Assembly: GCA_030536355.1 (NCBI GenBank)
Contig: JAUNQD010000019.1
Location: forward strand, 5,048-37,143
Direction: 5' to 3'
Source: Bacillota bacterium
Lineage (GTDB): Bacteria; Bacillota; Clostridia; Peptostreptococcales; Anaerovoracaceae
Length of the DNA stretch: 32,096 nt
The notes below the pieces were generated by a model that saw only the letters and a list, made by a program, of their open reading frames with translations, was not told where the DNA came from and ran no database searches. A program made the translations under genes and the position numbers. Each line of letters opens with the position of its first letter. Within the stretch, counting starts at the first letter, position 1. This document shows, in pieces, positions 23,432-32,096 of this stretch.

Positions 23432-23504
23432 ATTATAAAATATTACAAGCTATAACATAAAAATGGTGTTTTTATACATGAATTTTATATATCGGAGGAA
23501 CGTT

Positions 23505-26500
23505 ATGGACTTAGCAGTAAAGTCGAGAATGAAAAGCATTATCGTGATAATAGCAATGACAGTTGCGGTTTTTTCTGCATTGTTATTTACGACAGATGAT
23601 GTTTTTGGGGCACTGACTTCGAGTGAGTATGAAGTCAGCAAAGATGGAAAAACAGTTTATATTGACCCTAATGATTATGAGGGAGACACGGCAAGCGACA
23701 AGCAAACTAAGGCCGGATATGCTTTTATTTTGGCGTTACGTGATATTCAAACAGATAATGGAGATGCTAAAAATGCTAATACCATTATTATTTATGGAGA
23801 TATTCGTGTAAAAGAAGGGCAGAATCAATCCAGCTGGAACCCTACCGTTGCAAAAATGAGTGTTACTATAAAAGGTGATGGCAAACCAACGATATGGGTA
23901 GAAAACTATCATAATTATTTCTTGCGAGGATATCGCTCTAATATTACTTTGGAAAACCTTGTAATTGATGGTTCCGGAAACACTAGACTGGTGCAAGGGG
24001 GCTGTCTTTATGGTGAAGATGCGAAATTCACACTGAGAAATGTAACCATTCAGAACTTTACAAAACTTGGCGAATATGATGATGGACTATCTGCACCGGA
24101 TGACTATGGTAATAGAGGCGAAGGCATTTATGGTGGCGCGGCTGTTATGCTTTTTACAGAGAGCTTTTCCGGATCCACAGAAGATTACACACCATGGTCT
24201 TCATTTGAAATGGATGAAAATTCTAAAATAATAAATTGTTATTCAAAAATATCGGATGTTAGTGGCAACCACTATGAGCCCGAAGCTATAGGTGGAGCTG
24301 TGTACTTAGAAGGAATAGCTCAGAACTATCCAATGAATGTAGAACTCAACGGTGAAATCGATGGCGGTAATGGTTCGGCTGTTTACGCAAAGTGGTGTGA
24401 CATTAGCATGGGTAATAAGGCTTATATCCATGATGCATACGGTGAATACGGCGGTGCTATGCAGCTGTCTGGATCCGGTCTTACTATGAACGGTAGCAAG
24501 ATCGAAGACTGTGAAGCTACATATGGTGGTGCTCTTTATATCGACGCCGGCGAACAGAGAAACTCCATAGATGCCAACCATCCATCATACCTTAAAACAA
24601 AAATTGTACACCTCAACAGCGGAACTATACAAAATTGTACCGCAACAAAAGATGGCGGTGCTGTTTATGCAGATAAGTATAAAATGAAGGCCGGTAGCGT
24701 ACATGACAAAGAAAATGTAATGTATGATGAATATGGCTATAATCCAATCGATTACTCAGGCGACTATCCGTACATTACTTTTGGCGATATGAATTTATAT
24801 AATAACAGCGCTGAATATGGCGGTGCTATTTACAATAACAAAAGTTATATTGAAATCAAGGGAGGAACATTAAGTGGAAATGCCGCATCAAAAGATGGTG
24901 GTGCAGTATATAAAACAAAAAAGGCAAGCGTGATTTTATCCGGCGGCGTATTTGAAAACAATACGGCCGAAGGCAAGGGACAGGATATCTATGCCATTAC
25001 TATCAGCAACGTTCATGATTATTTAGATATTAATGATAGGGAAGAAGAAAAATATGCACAAGGCCATAGAGAATACTTATATGTAAAAGGATCTCCGGAG
25101 ATTTACACTCCGATCCACATCAACAATGCAGAAGACGACAGTGCAGAGGAGGATCCTTCCCCGGTTCAAGTATTAGGTCCGGTGAAGAAAACTTTGAAAT
25201 TTGATTTTGAAGCGATGGGAAAAGACAATGGTACTGAGCATGACCCACTGATTCTCGGATGCGGAACAACATATGATGGGTATACTGACAAACGTAATAA
25301 TAATGCCAGCTATCTTCCTGAGAAATATGATATTACTTATGATGATTTCATGAATCTGATCATAGCTCAAATAGATTCTTATGCAGTAAGTTATAATGGC
25401 GGTCGCAGTGATGGTGAATATGGGAAGTATTTCCCTGCATTCTTCAAGGCCGAGGACAAAATAGGCGAAAGTAAATTAATATACAACTCAATTTCTGCTG
25501 TTGACAAAACTAATTTATACAATAATGAACTCTACAATGAAGAGGACACGAAAAAACTAGCAGAGAAGGGCACAATTGTTTGCAGAAAATCGGCAAACGA
25601 TATCATATATATTTCATCAAATGGAGATGATAATGGAGATGGGTCAAAGGAAAAACCTGTAAAATCTTATAACAAAGCGCGCCAGTTGATGAAGGATAAT
25701 ATCCAGCTGGTAACAATAGATGAGCAAGGAAATGATAAGGATATCAGTGATATTTATTACATCAACAGCATTGCCTCGTTGACACCACTTACTCCTGAAA
25801 TGGGCGTTCCATCTAATATGAAAGAGATGGTATGGTATCAGGTGGATCATCCGGGTGCGTCTATACATGAAGTTCCGGGAGACTTGGCGAGAGAAGGCAA
25901 AGAATTGACCTTTGAAGTCAATTGGCCGGATGGATATGAATTTCATGATAATTCTAAAGATGACGTAACATGGATGGTTTTGAAAGGAGATATGCCTCGT
26001 AGCAGAACTACAACAGATTTCAAAGGAACTAACTATATTGGAATCATGCCGGCAGAACCGGTTATGATTTTGGCTGACTCTGGCCAGGTGAATTATATTA
26101 AATCTATGGAATTTGACCTCAGCAATATCCCTGACCCTGATAATTATACGGAAACAAGTTTCCTGACTATCAAATCTGCAAAAGCTGGCGACAGAAATAG
26201 CAATACTGAAAATCTTACAAATCTTACAAATGAACAGATAATAGCTACTTTTGGAAGTCTTAATCTGCCTGTAAAATGGAAAGTGGCAGGTGCCGAAGAA
26301 TTTGGATTTGATGAAGATCAAGCATATGCGGTATTTTCATTGGATACCGGGTTTATTAAGAATGCCGGAAATGGATATGCAATTGCTGAAGACATAGAAA
26401 TCAAAGTAAATAATAATGTGGCAGCTAAAAGAGTCAACAGTTTTGAGAACTGTGATGTAGCACATAAGGTTGACAGCGATAAAATTCCTGAACTGGAAAT

Positions 26501-29500
26501 GCCAGAGGTTTCATTAAATGGTGAGAAAGATGTAAATGTTTCTAATAAAGGAACAACCAGCCAGATTTCATTGATCGTAAGCGGAATATATAAATATACA
26601 AAACCTGTGCGATGGACTATCAGCGAAGTTTCGGATAAGGATAACATTTTGACCTTGCCGGAACAGACAAGCGGTGATCTGCCGACAGGGAATAATAAAG
26701 AAGTGTCCTTAGGTGACATTATAATCAAAGAAAACAAAGTAGGAGAAGGTGCTAAGACTGCATCAGTAAGAATTAGCTTCTCAAAGGAAGATGGCATTTT
26801 AAACTATAAAGATATGCCTGATGACATAACTATTACATATAATCTTGCCAAGGGTGATGACCTTCCTAAAATCCAGGCAAACATCAATTATGAAGATGAA
26901 ACTTTGGAAATCACAAGAAAGGAAGGCCTCGAAGATTATATTGTAGAATATGTCATTGTTGAAGAGGGCACTTATGATGAAAGTGTTTGGAAAAAGACTA
27001 ACAAAGTAAAAGAAATAGACAGCAACAGTGAAGATATTTCAGATTATATTGTAGATTATGATGAGGCTATTAACGTAATTTATGTAAGATATGCTCAGTT
27101 GGACCAAGACCCGGGTCCGGGAGAGGTTAATGTAATCGAAATTCCTGCAAGACCTGAAGCTCCTGACTTTGACATCGATTACAAAGCGGAAACAACAGAT
27201 GGAATAGTACCGGTAAATACTATTTACGGTACAGCTAAATCTTCATTGACCGAAACAGGAACAGGAGAACCTATTGTATTAACTCCGGGCATAGACATGT
27301 ATTTCAGATATAAGGCAGACGTAAATAGCTTTGCCAGTGAAATACAGAAGTTAAGAGTATCAGACAGACCTAGTGCAGCAGAACTTACAGAGATAGGCAT
27401 CAACTATGGAGAAGAAGTTACAAATAAGGCTATTAAGTCGGAATGGGTATATGGTAATTCTCAGGAAGAAGTCGTTGCAGAAACATATGAAGGTCAGGAT
27501 AAAGCAGTAGCTTTAACTCCGGGAACTAATATGTTTTTTGCAGTGAAATCTACAGCCAATAGCTTCAGAAGTGATGCAATAGAGCTTGAAGTGCCTGAAC
27601 GTCCGGAAAAAACTGCATTTACTGTAAATTATTCGGATGAAAAAACAAACGAACAGATTCCATCAACCGTACAATATGGATATACGGAGAATACAATGGA
27701 TACTGTTGGTAACAAGGAAAAATTGGATTTGGAACCGGGAAAAGATATCTTCTTCTTTAAAACAGCGACAAACAGCACATTCAAGAGTGATCCTCAGCAC
27801 TTGGTTGTTAAAGAAAGACGTGGAGCACCTGATGTCGAGGCTGTGAACGAAGACATTTGGGGTGAAGGAGACGGTAAAATCAAGGGGCTTGATGCAGCTG
27901 CCGAATATCGTAAGGCAGGGGAAAGCGGTTGGACGAACAATGGATCTTCCAACACCATCAATAATCTGACAACAGGTACATATGAAGTGCGTTATGTGCC
28001 AACTCCAAGTGAATTCGTTTCCTATGCAAGGACTGTTGAAATAAGCCATGACAGAACGATCACAGTTGAGTTTGACAGCAATAAGGGAACTGGAATTGAA
28101 AAGCAGACTGGATTAAAATATGGTTCAAAGATTACAAAACCTTCTCCAGATCCGCAGAAAACTAATTGCGAATTCGTAAAATGGTGTGAAGACGCACTGC
28201 TTCTTAACGAATGGAACTTCGCCAATGATACTGTCAAAGATAATACAAAGCTCCATGCCAAGTGGAAGAGAAATAAAATGGATACACCTGAGAATCTCAA
28301 GTGGAGTAAAAATACAGCCAAGTGGGATTCTGTTAATGACGAAGACGAATATGTAGTTAGATTATATAAAGACGGTTCTCATGTCGAAACAGTAGAGACT
28401 AAAAAGAATTCGTACGACATGGCTGATCTTATGAAGAACAACGGAAGTGGAGACTATAAGTTTACTGTAGTAGCTGTAAGCACCGGATTATTTGGAAGCG
28501 ATATCAAAGATAGTGATGTTGCCAACAGTGATACAAGAACTTACTATAAGGCTCCTGATATTACTAAGCAGCCGGTAGACTATGAAACTACCGAAACTAC
28601 ACCTGCAACATTTACAGCAGGAGCTACAGTCGACAGAAACGAAACCCTTTCATATCAATGGCAGAGAAAAGAAGACGGTAGCGGTAAGTGGAAAGATATC
28701 GATGATGCCAACGGGACAGAGTACAAGATAAAAGAAAGTGTTCTTTCAGACGGGGATTACGATTATCGTTGTAAGATTGAAGATGAGAAGGATAATGAAG
28801 TATTTACAAACGAAGTATCCCTGATTGTCAACAAAAAACCTGAAGTCAATATTACCGCATCAGTAAATCCTGTTGAAAGATCAAAGGAAACAGAATTAAC
28901 CGCAAATGTTAGTTACGGTACAGGAAAAATGACGTATAAGTGGACCGATGAAGATGGTTCCATTACGCAGAAGATTACAGTTAAATTAAAGAAAACAAGC
29001 AAACTAAAAGTAACTGTTACAGACGAGAGAGGTATTAGCGCTAGCGGAACAATTTCAATTACTGTTGAGAAGAGTCAGGCAGAAATCATTCTGGAAGAAA
29101 TGCTGTCTATCGAAGATCTGCTTTATAAAGTAGATGACGAAGATGCAACATCAGGTCATATCTATTACCTTATGAAGACTGCTGTTGAAGGATATGAAGC
29201 GTTAAGCAGCGAAGAAAAAGATGCGCTTAACGAATATCTTGGAGATAACAGACTTGAAGAATTGTACGATAGATATAAGGCGGCAATAGAAAAGTCGGAT
29301 GAATTTACGGCGAAGGTTGAAGCGATAACCAGTCCGTTCTCACCATCGACAAGAGCGGAAATAGAAGTTCTTGCGCAGGAAATGGAAACTCTTCTTAGCG
29401 AAGGTGTGCCGGTTGCAACACACATTTCAGATCCTGAAACAGGCAGAATTGCTGAACTTCAAGGAATGCTTGAAAATACAAGAGACGTTCAGAAAATGGT

Positions 29501-32012
29501 TATGTCTCTAATTAAAGAAATCTTATCTCAGATGGATGATGATGAGATGTCGGAGTTCAAGTCAACAATGAGATCTTACATTGATGGATTACCTGAAACG
29601 CAGGATATACCGGGATTGGGAGAATATCTCAAGCAACTGGTTTCAGGTGAAACAGAAATGTCATTGGGTTCATATTTGAAGAGCCTTTTAACAGGTAAAT
29701 CAAGTAAGGAGTTAGAAGCATTTAAGGATGCTTTGCTGGAAAAATTAAATGAAAATGGCAATAAAGAAGAGGCAATTCAGTACTTGTGCGACACTCTCGT
29801 AGCAAATTATGAGACAGCCAATGATGCTTCTATTAAGGAAACTTTATGGGCATACAATGGTCTCCATGCTGACGAAAGAAATATGGTTGCACCTGTATTG
29901 GCTGAATCAGTGAGAGCTTTGTATGATAAGGTTCTTGAAGTAAAGCCGGGAGATGAATTAAAAGCTATCGCTTTTGAGGAACTTTTGGCAGAGGTTGAAG
30001 CTGATCCTACAATCGACAGTATCACCGGACTGGAAACTGCCTACAACAAGCTTACTGATTCACAAAAGACCCTGTTGACTGAAGAAGAAATTGCAAGTGC
30101 GGAAAAGTTGATAGAAGATAAGAATGCAGCTTCAGAAATTGCAGCAAAACTTATCGCTCTTGATACTGCTAAAGTAAGAGAAATTCTTGATAAAAACAAT
30201 GGCAAGGGTGGTCAGGATATAGTAGAGGCATATCAGGATCTTACTGATGAAAGAAAGGCTCTTATTAAAGATGCACTGGGAAGAAAAGCCGACAATGTGA
30301 TTGGAGTAATTTCTATTATAAAGAAGGTTAAAGCTTTAGATAGAGACAAAATGTCCAATGATGAATACTGGGACGGCGTAGAAGAGGTTGTAAAGGATGC
30401 AAACTTACTTTCTGATAAGGCTCAGGACATTTTGAAAGAAGCATACCTTAATAACGACTCTGAAGCGGCTGCTGAATTTAAGGAATGGAGAGACAATTAC
30501 AAATTTAGCTGCAAAGCAAGCACTGTAAAGACAACAATAGAAGTGATTGGCGTATCCAATGATAACTTAAAGAAGATTGCGTCAGATAATAACTATACTG
30601 AATTTAAGCTTCAGGCTACAGACATTAACTTTGGCAAGTTGTCAGGTAGCGGAGAGGGTAAGGAGCCAATTGTAGCTGTAGATACAAGCTTACTGTTAAC
30701 CAGAGAAAACAATAACGGTAGTTATACTGTTAAAGATGCAGAACTTAAGAATCCTGTTCAAGTAAAAATGGCACTTCCGAACAACTATCAGCTGGAAAGC
30801 ATGGAACTGTGGAATGTTACAGATGACAACAGTGTAAACTATATTAAGGATGTAACATTTGTTTGGGAAGAAAGCCAACTGTATATTGTTTTCGAAACTA
30901 AGGTGTTCGGTCAGTTCATTGTTTATGCAAAGGACATCACTACTTCCGCTGATATCTTTGTTGGAGGAACAAAACTCAATGAAAGTATTGGTGAAATAGA
31001 ACTGGATACTTATTATAACACTGCTCAAACAGCTTCATTGAATGTCAAAGATGGAGGCCTTGGAGCTGCAAGCGTTCAGTATTATGTATCATCAAGCATT
31101 TATGACTATGAAGGTATAAAGAAAATAGACGGCTGGAAGGATTATAGCGGTCAGTTTACTCTTGAAACCAATAAGAATCACGTTATATATGTTAAGCTTA
31201 CAGACACGCTTGGCAATATTTCATATGTTGCATCTAAAGGAATAATCATAGATGATATTGCTCCGTCGATTACAGGAGTAACCAATAGAAATTATTGTAC
31301 ATCACCTACCATGACTGTTAAGGATACTAACCTTAAAACAACTACAGTTGGTGGCAAGAGTGTAAACCTGTCTAATGGACAGTACACTATTCCTGTCGGC
31401 ACACATGAAATCGTAGCAACGGATATTGCCGGTAATTCTACTAAAGTAACTGTAACTGTTTTTGATGGGCACAAACCGAGCACATGGCAGGATATAGATG
31501 AGGATACTCACAGAAAATATTGTGAAGGCTGTGGAGCAGAAGTAAACAAAGAAGACCACAAATTTAACCAGAAAGTTGTTGACGGCAAACACCTGAAAAA
31601 AGCCGCCACATACAATGATGAAGGTACATATTACAAGTCTTGTGTTTGCGGAAGAACTGATAATACTCTCATTAAAGGAACTTTCAAGGGCGGTGGTCTG
31701 AAATACGATGGTGTTCCACCAACTGTTACGATTTCTGTAAAGAATGAAACTAACAAGAAAATCAAGTATAAGGTGGAAATGTCAGATGGACAATCCGGAA
31801 TGTACAGAAGATATCACTATGATGCTGGGGCGCCAATGGATGTTAATGGTGTTAAAGCGATTACCGGATGGGAAAGATTGACATTAAATATCAAGACATT
31901 CTCTATTAAGAAAGATAAAACAAAAGCTGTATATGCAAAGGCTGTTGACGAACAAGGAAACTATACAATTATAGACCAAAACAACAACATCGTATATCAG
32001 TATGTACACTAA
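23505..32012 (+). CDS. Giant secreted multidomain surface protein (2835 aa)
   Basis: ATG 23505 follows GGAGG; upstream in-frame starts lack a site. Residues 1-~40 are a signal peptide (KSRMK, then a hydrophobic IIVIIAMTVAVFSALLF, VFGA cleavage area). Residues ~60-500 form a pectate-lyase-like/Pmp-like beta-helix with seven GGAxY-type turns. A second start of this style, YISSNGDDNGDGS, is near 699. Three 72-78-residue repeats follow (~1216-1440), then an InlB-B-like domain (~1520-1590), Fn3-, Ig- and PKD-like domains (~1592-1856), a long helical region (~1861-2332), further Ig-like domains, and a His/Cys module (CEGCGAEV, KSCVCGRT, ~2670-2725). It ends QYVH with no LPXTG, membrane anchor, SLH or choline-binding repeats. 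It is probably an adhesin or matrix protein; ligand and attachment are unknown. Confidence 0.9.
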   Translation: MDLAVKSRMKSIIVIIAMTVAVFSALLFTTDDVFGALTSSEYEVSKDGKTVYIDPNDYEGDTASDKQTKAGYAFILALRDIQTDNGDAKNANTIIIYGDIRVKEGQNQSSWNPTVAKMSVTIKGDGKPTIWVENYHNYFLRGYRSNITLENLVIDGSGNTRLVQGGCLYGEDAKFTLRNVTIQNFTKLGEYDDGLSAPDDYGNRGEGIYGGAAVMLFTESFSGSTEDYTPWSSFEMDENSKIINCYSKISDVSGNHYEPEAIGGAVYLEGIAQNYPMNVELNGEIDGGNGSAVYAKWCDISMGNKAYIHDAYGEYGGAMQLSGSGLTMNGSKIEDCEATYGGALYIDAGEQRNSIDANHPSYLKTKIVHLNSGTIQNCTATKDGGAVYADKYKMKAGSVHDKENVMYDEYGYNPIDYSGDYPYITFGDMNLYNNSAEYGGAIYNNKSYIEIKGGTLSGNAASKDGGAVYKTKKASVILSGGVFENNTAEGKGQDIYAITISNVHDYLDINDREEEKYAQGHREYLYVKGSPEIYTPIHINNAEDDSAEEDPSPVQVLGPVKKTLKFDFEAMGKDNGTEHDPLILGCGTTYDGYTDKRNNNASYLPEKYDITYDDFMNLIIAQIDSYAVSYNGGRSDGEYGKYFPAFFKAEDKIGESKLIYNSISAVDKTNLYNNELYNEEDTKKLAEKGTIVCRKSANDIIYISSNGDDNGDGSKEKPVKSYNKARQLMKDNIQLVTIDEQGNDKDISDIYYINSIASLTPLTPEMGVPSNMKEMVWYQVDHPGASIHEVPGDLAREGKELTFEVNWPDGYEFHDNSKDDVTWMVLKGDMPRSRTTTDFKGTNYIGIMPAEPVMILADSGQVNYIKSMEFDLSNIPDPDNYTETSFLTIKSAKAGDRNSNTENLTNLTNEQIIATFGSLNLPVKWKVAGAEEFGFDEDQAYAVFSLDTGFIKNAGNGYAIAEDIEIKVNNNVAAKRVNSFENCDVAHKVDSDKIPELEMPEVSLNGEKDVNVSNKGTTSQISLIVSGIYKYTKPVRWTISEVSDKDNILTLPEQTSGDLPTGNNKEVSLGDIIIKENKVGEGAKTASVRISFSKEDGILNYKDMPDDITITYNLAKGDDLPKIQANINYEDETLEITRKEGLEDYIVEYVIVEEGTYDESVWKKTNKVKEIDSNSEDISDYIVDYDEAINVIYVRYAQLDQDPGPGEVNVIEIPARPEAPDFDIDYKAETTDGIVPVNTIYGTAKSSLTETGTGEPIVLTPGIDMYFRYKADVNSFASEIQKLRVSDRPSAAELTEIGINYGEEVTNKAIKSEWVYGNSQEEVVAETYEGQDKAVALTPGTNMFFAVKSTANSFRSDAIELEVPERPEKTAFTVNYSDEKTNEQIPSTVQYGYTENTMDTVGNKEKLDLEPGKDIFFFKTATNSTFKSDPQHLVVKERRGAPDVEAVNEDIWGEGDGKIKGLDAAAEYRKAGESGWTNNGSSNTINNLTTGTYEVRYVPTPSEFVSYARTVEISHDRTITVEFDSNKGTGIEKQTGLKYGSKITKPSPDPQKTNCEFVKWCEDALLLNEWNFANDTVKDNTKLHAKWKRNKMDTPENLKWSKNTAKWDSVNDEDEYVVRLYKDGSHVETVETKKNSYDMADLMKNNGSGDYKFTVVAVSTGLFGSDIKDSDVANSDTRTYYKAPDITKQPVDYETTETTPATFTAGATVDRNETLSYQWQRKEDGSGKWKDIDDANGTEYKIKESVLSDGDYDYRCKIEDEKDNEVFTNEVSLIVNKKPEVNITASVNPVERSKETELTANVSYGTGKMTYKWTDEDGSITQKITVKLKKTSKLKVTVTDERGISASGTISITVEKSQAEIILEEMLSIEDLLYKVDDEDATSGHIYYLMKTAVEGYEALSSEEKDALNEYLGDNRLEELYDRYKAAIEKSDEFTAKVEAITSPFSPSTRAEIEVLAQEMETLLSEGVPVATHISDPETGRIAELQGMLENTRDVQKMVMSLIKEILSQMDDDEMSEFKSTMRSYIDGLPETQDIPGLGEYLKQLVSGETEMSLGSYLKSLLTGKSSKELEAFKDALLEKLNENGNKEEAIQYLCDTLVANYETANDASIKETLWAYNGLHADERNMVAPVLAESVRALYDKVLEVKPGDELKAIAFEELLAEVEADPTIDSITGLETAYNKLTDSQKTLLTEEEIASAEKLIEDKNAASEIAAKLIALDTAKVREILDKNNGKGGQDIVEAYQDLTDERKALIKDALGRKADNVIGVISIIKKVKALDRDKMSNDEYWDGVEEVVKDANLLSDKAQDILKEAYLNNDSEAAAEFKEWRDNYKFSCKASTVKTTIEVIGVSNDNLKKIASDNNYTEFKLQATDINFGKLSGSGEGKEPIVAVDTSLLLTRENNNGSYTVKDAELKNPVQVKMALPNNYQLESMELWNVTDDNSVNYIKDVTFVWEESQLYIVFETKVFGQFIVYAKDITTSADIFVGGTKLNESIGEIELDTYYNTAQTASLNVKDGGLGAASVQYYVSSSIYDYEGIKKIDGWKDYSGQFTLETNKNHVIYVKLTDTLGNISYVASKGIIIDDIAPSITGVTNRNYCTSPTMTVKDTNLKTTTVGGKSVNLSNGQYTIPVGTHEIVATDIAGNSTKVTVTVFDGHKPSTWQDIDEDTHRKYCEGCGAEVNKEDHKFNQKVVDGKHLKKAATYNDEGTYYKSCVCGRTDNTLIKGTFKGGGLKYDGVPPTVTISVKNETNKKIKYKVEMSDGQSGMYRRYHYDAGAPMDVNGVKAITGWERLTLNIKTFSIKKDKTKAVYAKAVDEQGNYTIIDQNNNIVYQYVH
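24126..24930 (+). repeat. GGAxY beta-helix repeats in the giant protein
   Basis: Within the coding sequence the motif GGA(A/V/M/L/I)(Y/V/Q) recurs seven times at irregular 25-55-residue spacing: YGGAAV, GGAVYLEG, GGAMQL, GGALYID, GGAVYADK, GGAIYNN and GGAVYKTK. GGA-[ILV]-x repeats paired with NN/NS turns are typical of right-handed beta-helix adhesins such as chlamydial Pmp proteins. Confidence 0.75.
27151..27830 (+). repeat. Three tandem 72-78-residue repeats in the giant protein
   Basis: Each unit starts RPxxxxFxxxY (RPEAPDFDIDY, RPSAAELTEI, RPEKTAFTVNY), has a YG midway, then LxPGxDMxF(F/R)xxKAxxNSFxSxxxxLxV. Starts are near 27151, 27366 and 27601, and a fourth, truncated start (RRGAPD) is near 27818. 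The units have diverged clearly at the protein level, so they are old duplications and not recent copies. Confidence 0.7.
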
Positions 32013-32037
32013 AAAAAATGAAAAGAGAACACATTTA

Positions 32038-32096
32038 TGTGTGAACTTGTCAACGAAAAGTAGACAATGAAAAAGAATCATAAGAAGCCTTGTTCA
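32038..32096 (+). mobile_element. Possible insertion-sequence end at the window edge
   Basis: After the giant gene stop, the sequence from ~32038 (TGTGAACTTGTCAACG, then AAAAGTAGACAATG) resembles IS terminal inverted repeats that I recall from IS3-type elements in Firmicutes. It contains the small dyad TTGTC/GACAA. A short ORF opens at 32067 (MKKNHKKPCS) and leaves the window, as a transposase OrfA would. The element is cut by the window, so the identification rests on the terminal sequence only. Confidence 0.3.

Noticed and set aside
24126..24930. CRISPR-like or satellite DNA repeat
   Set aside because: The repetition is at protein level (GGAxY turns) with irregular spacing and varied codons inside one open frame.
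25644..26797. Antisense open frames of 225 and 159 codons inside the giant gene
   Set aside because: They are shadows of the AT-rich coding strand: no SD, no recognisable domains, and the plus-strand frame is continuous and domain-rich.
32023..32046. ACACAT/ATGTGT inverted repeat after the giant gene as a terminator
   Set aside because: The stem is only 6 bp with a 2-nt loop and there is no T-run, so it cannot be called a terminator.

Overview
The window looks like chromosome of an anaerobic, low-to-moderate G+C Firmicute of the class Clostridia. The Gram-positive signs are strong Shine-Dalgarno sites (AGGAGG, AGAGGTG), AT-rich extended -10 promoters, a SPOR-domain amidase, a YwaF-type membrane protein and a LytTR/GHKL signalling pair. 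The anaerobic signs are a ferredoxin-domain aldo/keto reductase and a QueG-like iron-sulfur protein. The amino-acid genes (homoserine dehydrogenase, glutaminase, Asp/Glu racemase) would suit an amino-acid fermenter, possibly near the Anaerovoracaceae/Family XIII, but nothing here fixes the genus. No rRNA, tRNA or CRISPR array was seen.

Layout. Positions 1-1005 hold the tail of one gene and an AT-rich DUF2806-like gene. Positions 1006-1437 hold no ordinary gene but carry a compact unit of promoter, 7-codon ORF and terminator (1213-1391). Next come a DUF4125 gene on the minus strand with a tiny upstream ORF (1438-2137), a signal-peptide-less amidase (2315-3112) and homoserine dehydrogenase (3373-4401). 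A minus-strand operon yhdT-panF-ABC-F (7851 to 4473) faces divergently from the plus-strand operon U32 peptidase/hydroxylase - divergent ABC-F - Prx6-type peroxiredoxin (8014-12727). A 30-codon basic small ORF with its own terminator follows (12813-12950), then a pair of membrane-protein genes (12983-14508), glutaminase on the minus strand (14526-15473), the QueG-like protein (15617-16429) and the minus-strand aldo/keto reductase (16484-17662). A tight plus-strand operon of nitroreductase, ClC, VOC/glyoxalase and racemase closes the housekeeping part (17803-21040).

The right third is different in character. Just after the racemase lies a 22-codon relic of uvrB (21091-21156), then two hairpin terminators. 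A LytTR response regulator and GHKL histidine kinase follow (21405-23357), then one gene for a 2835-residue secreted protein (23505-32012). This protein has a signal peptide, a GGAxY beta-helix region, several Ig/InlB-like domains and a long helical segment, but no visible wall anchor. The same bipartite element (ATCACAAA, 12 nt, CATCCCA, 1-2 nt, AGGTGT) stands 24-25 nt ahead of a -10-like hexamer both before the regulator operon and before the giant gene. I infer that this is a self-contained regulated surface-protein module in which the regulator controls both itself and the giant protein. The sequence at the right edge looks like the end of an insertion sequence, so the uvrB relic and this edge may mark the limits of an acquired island.
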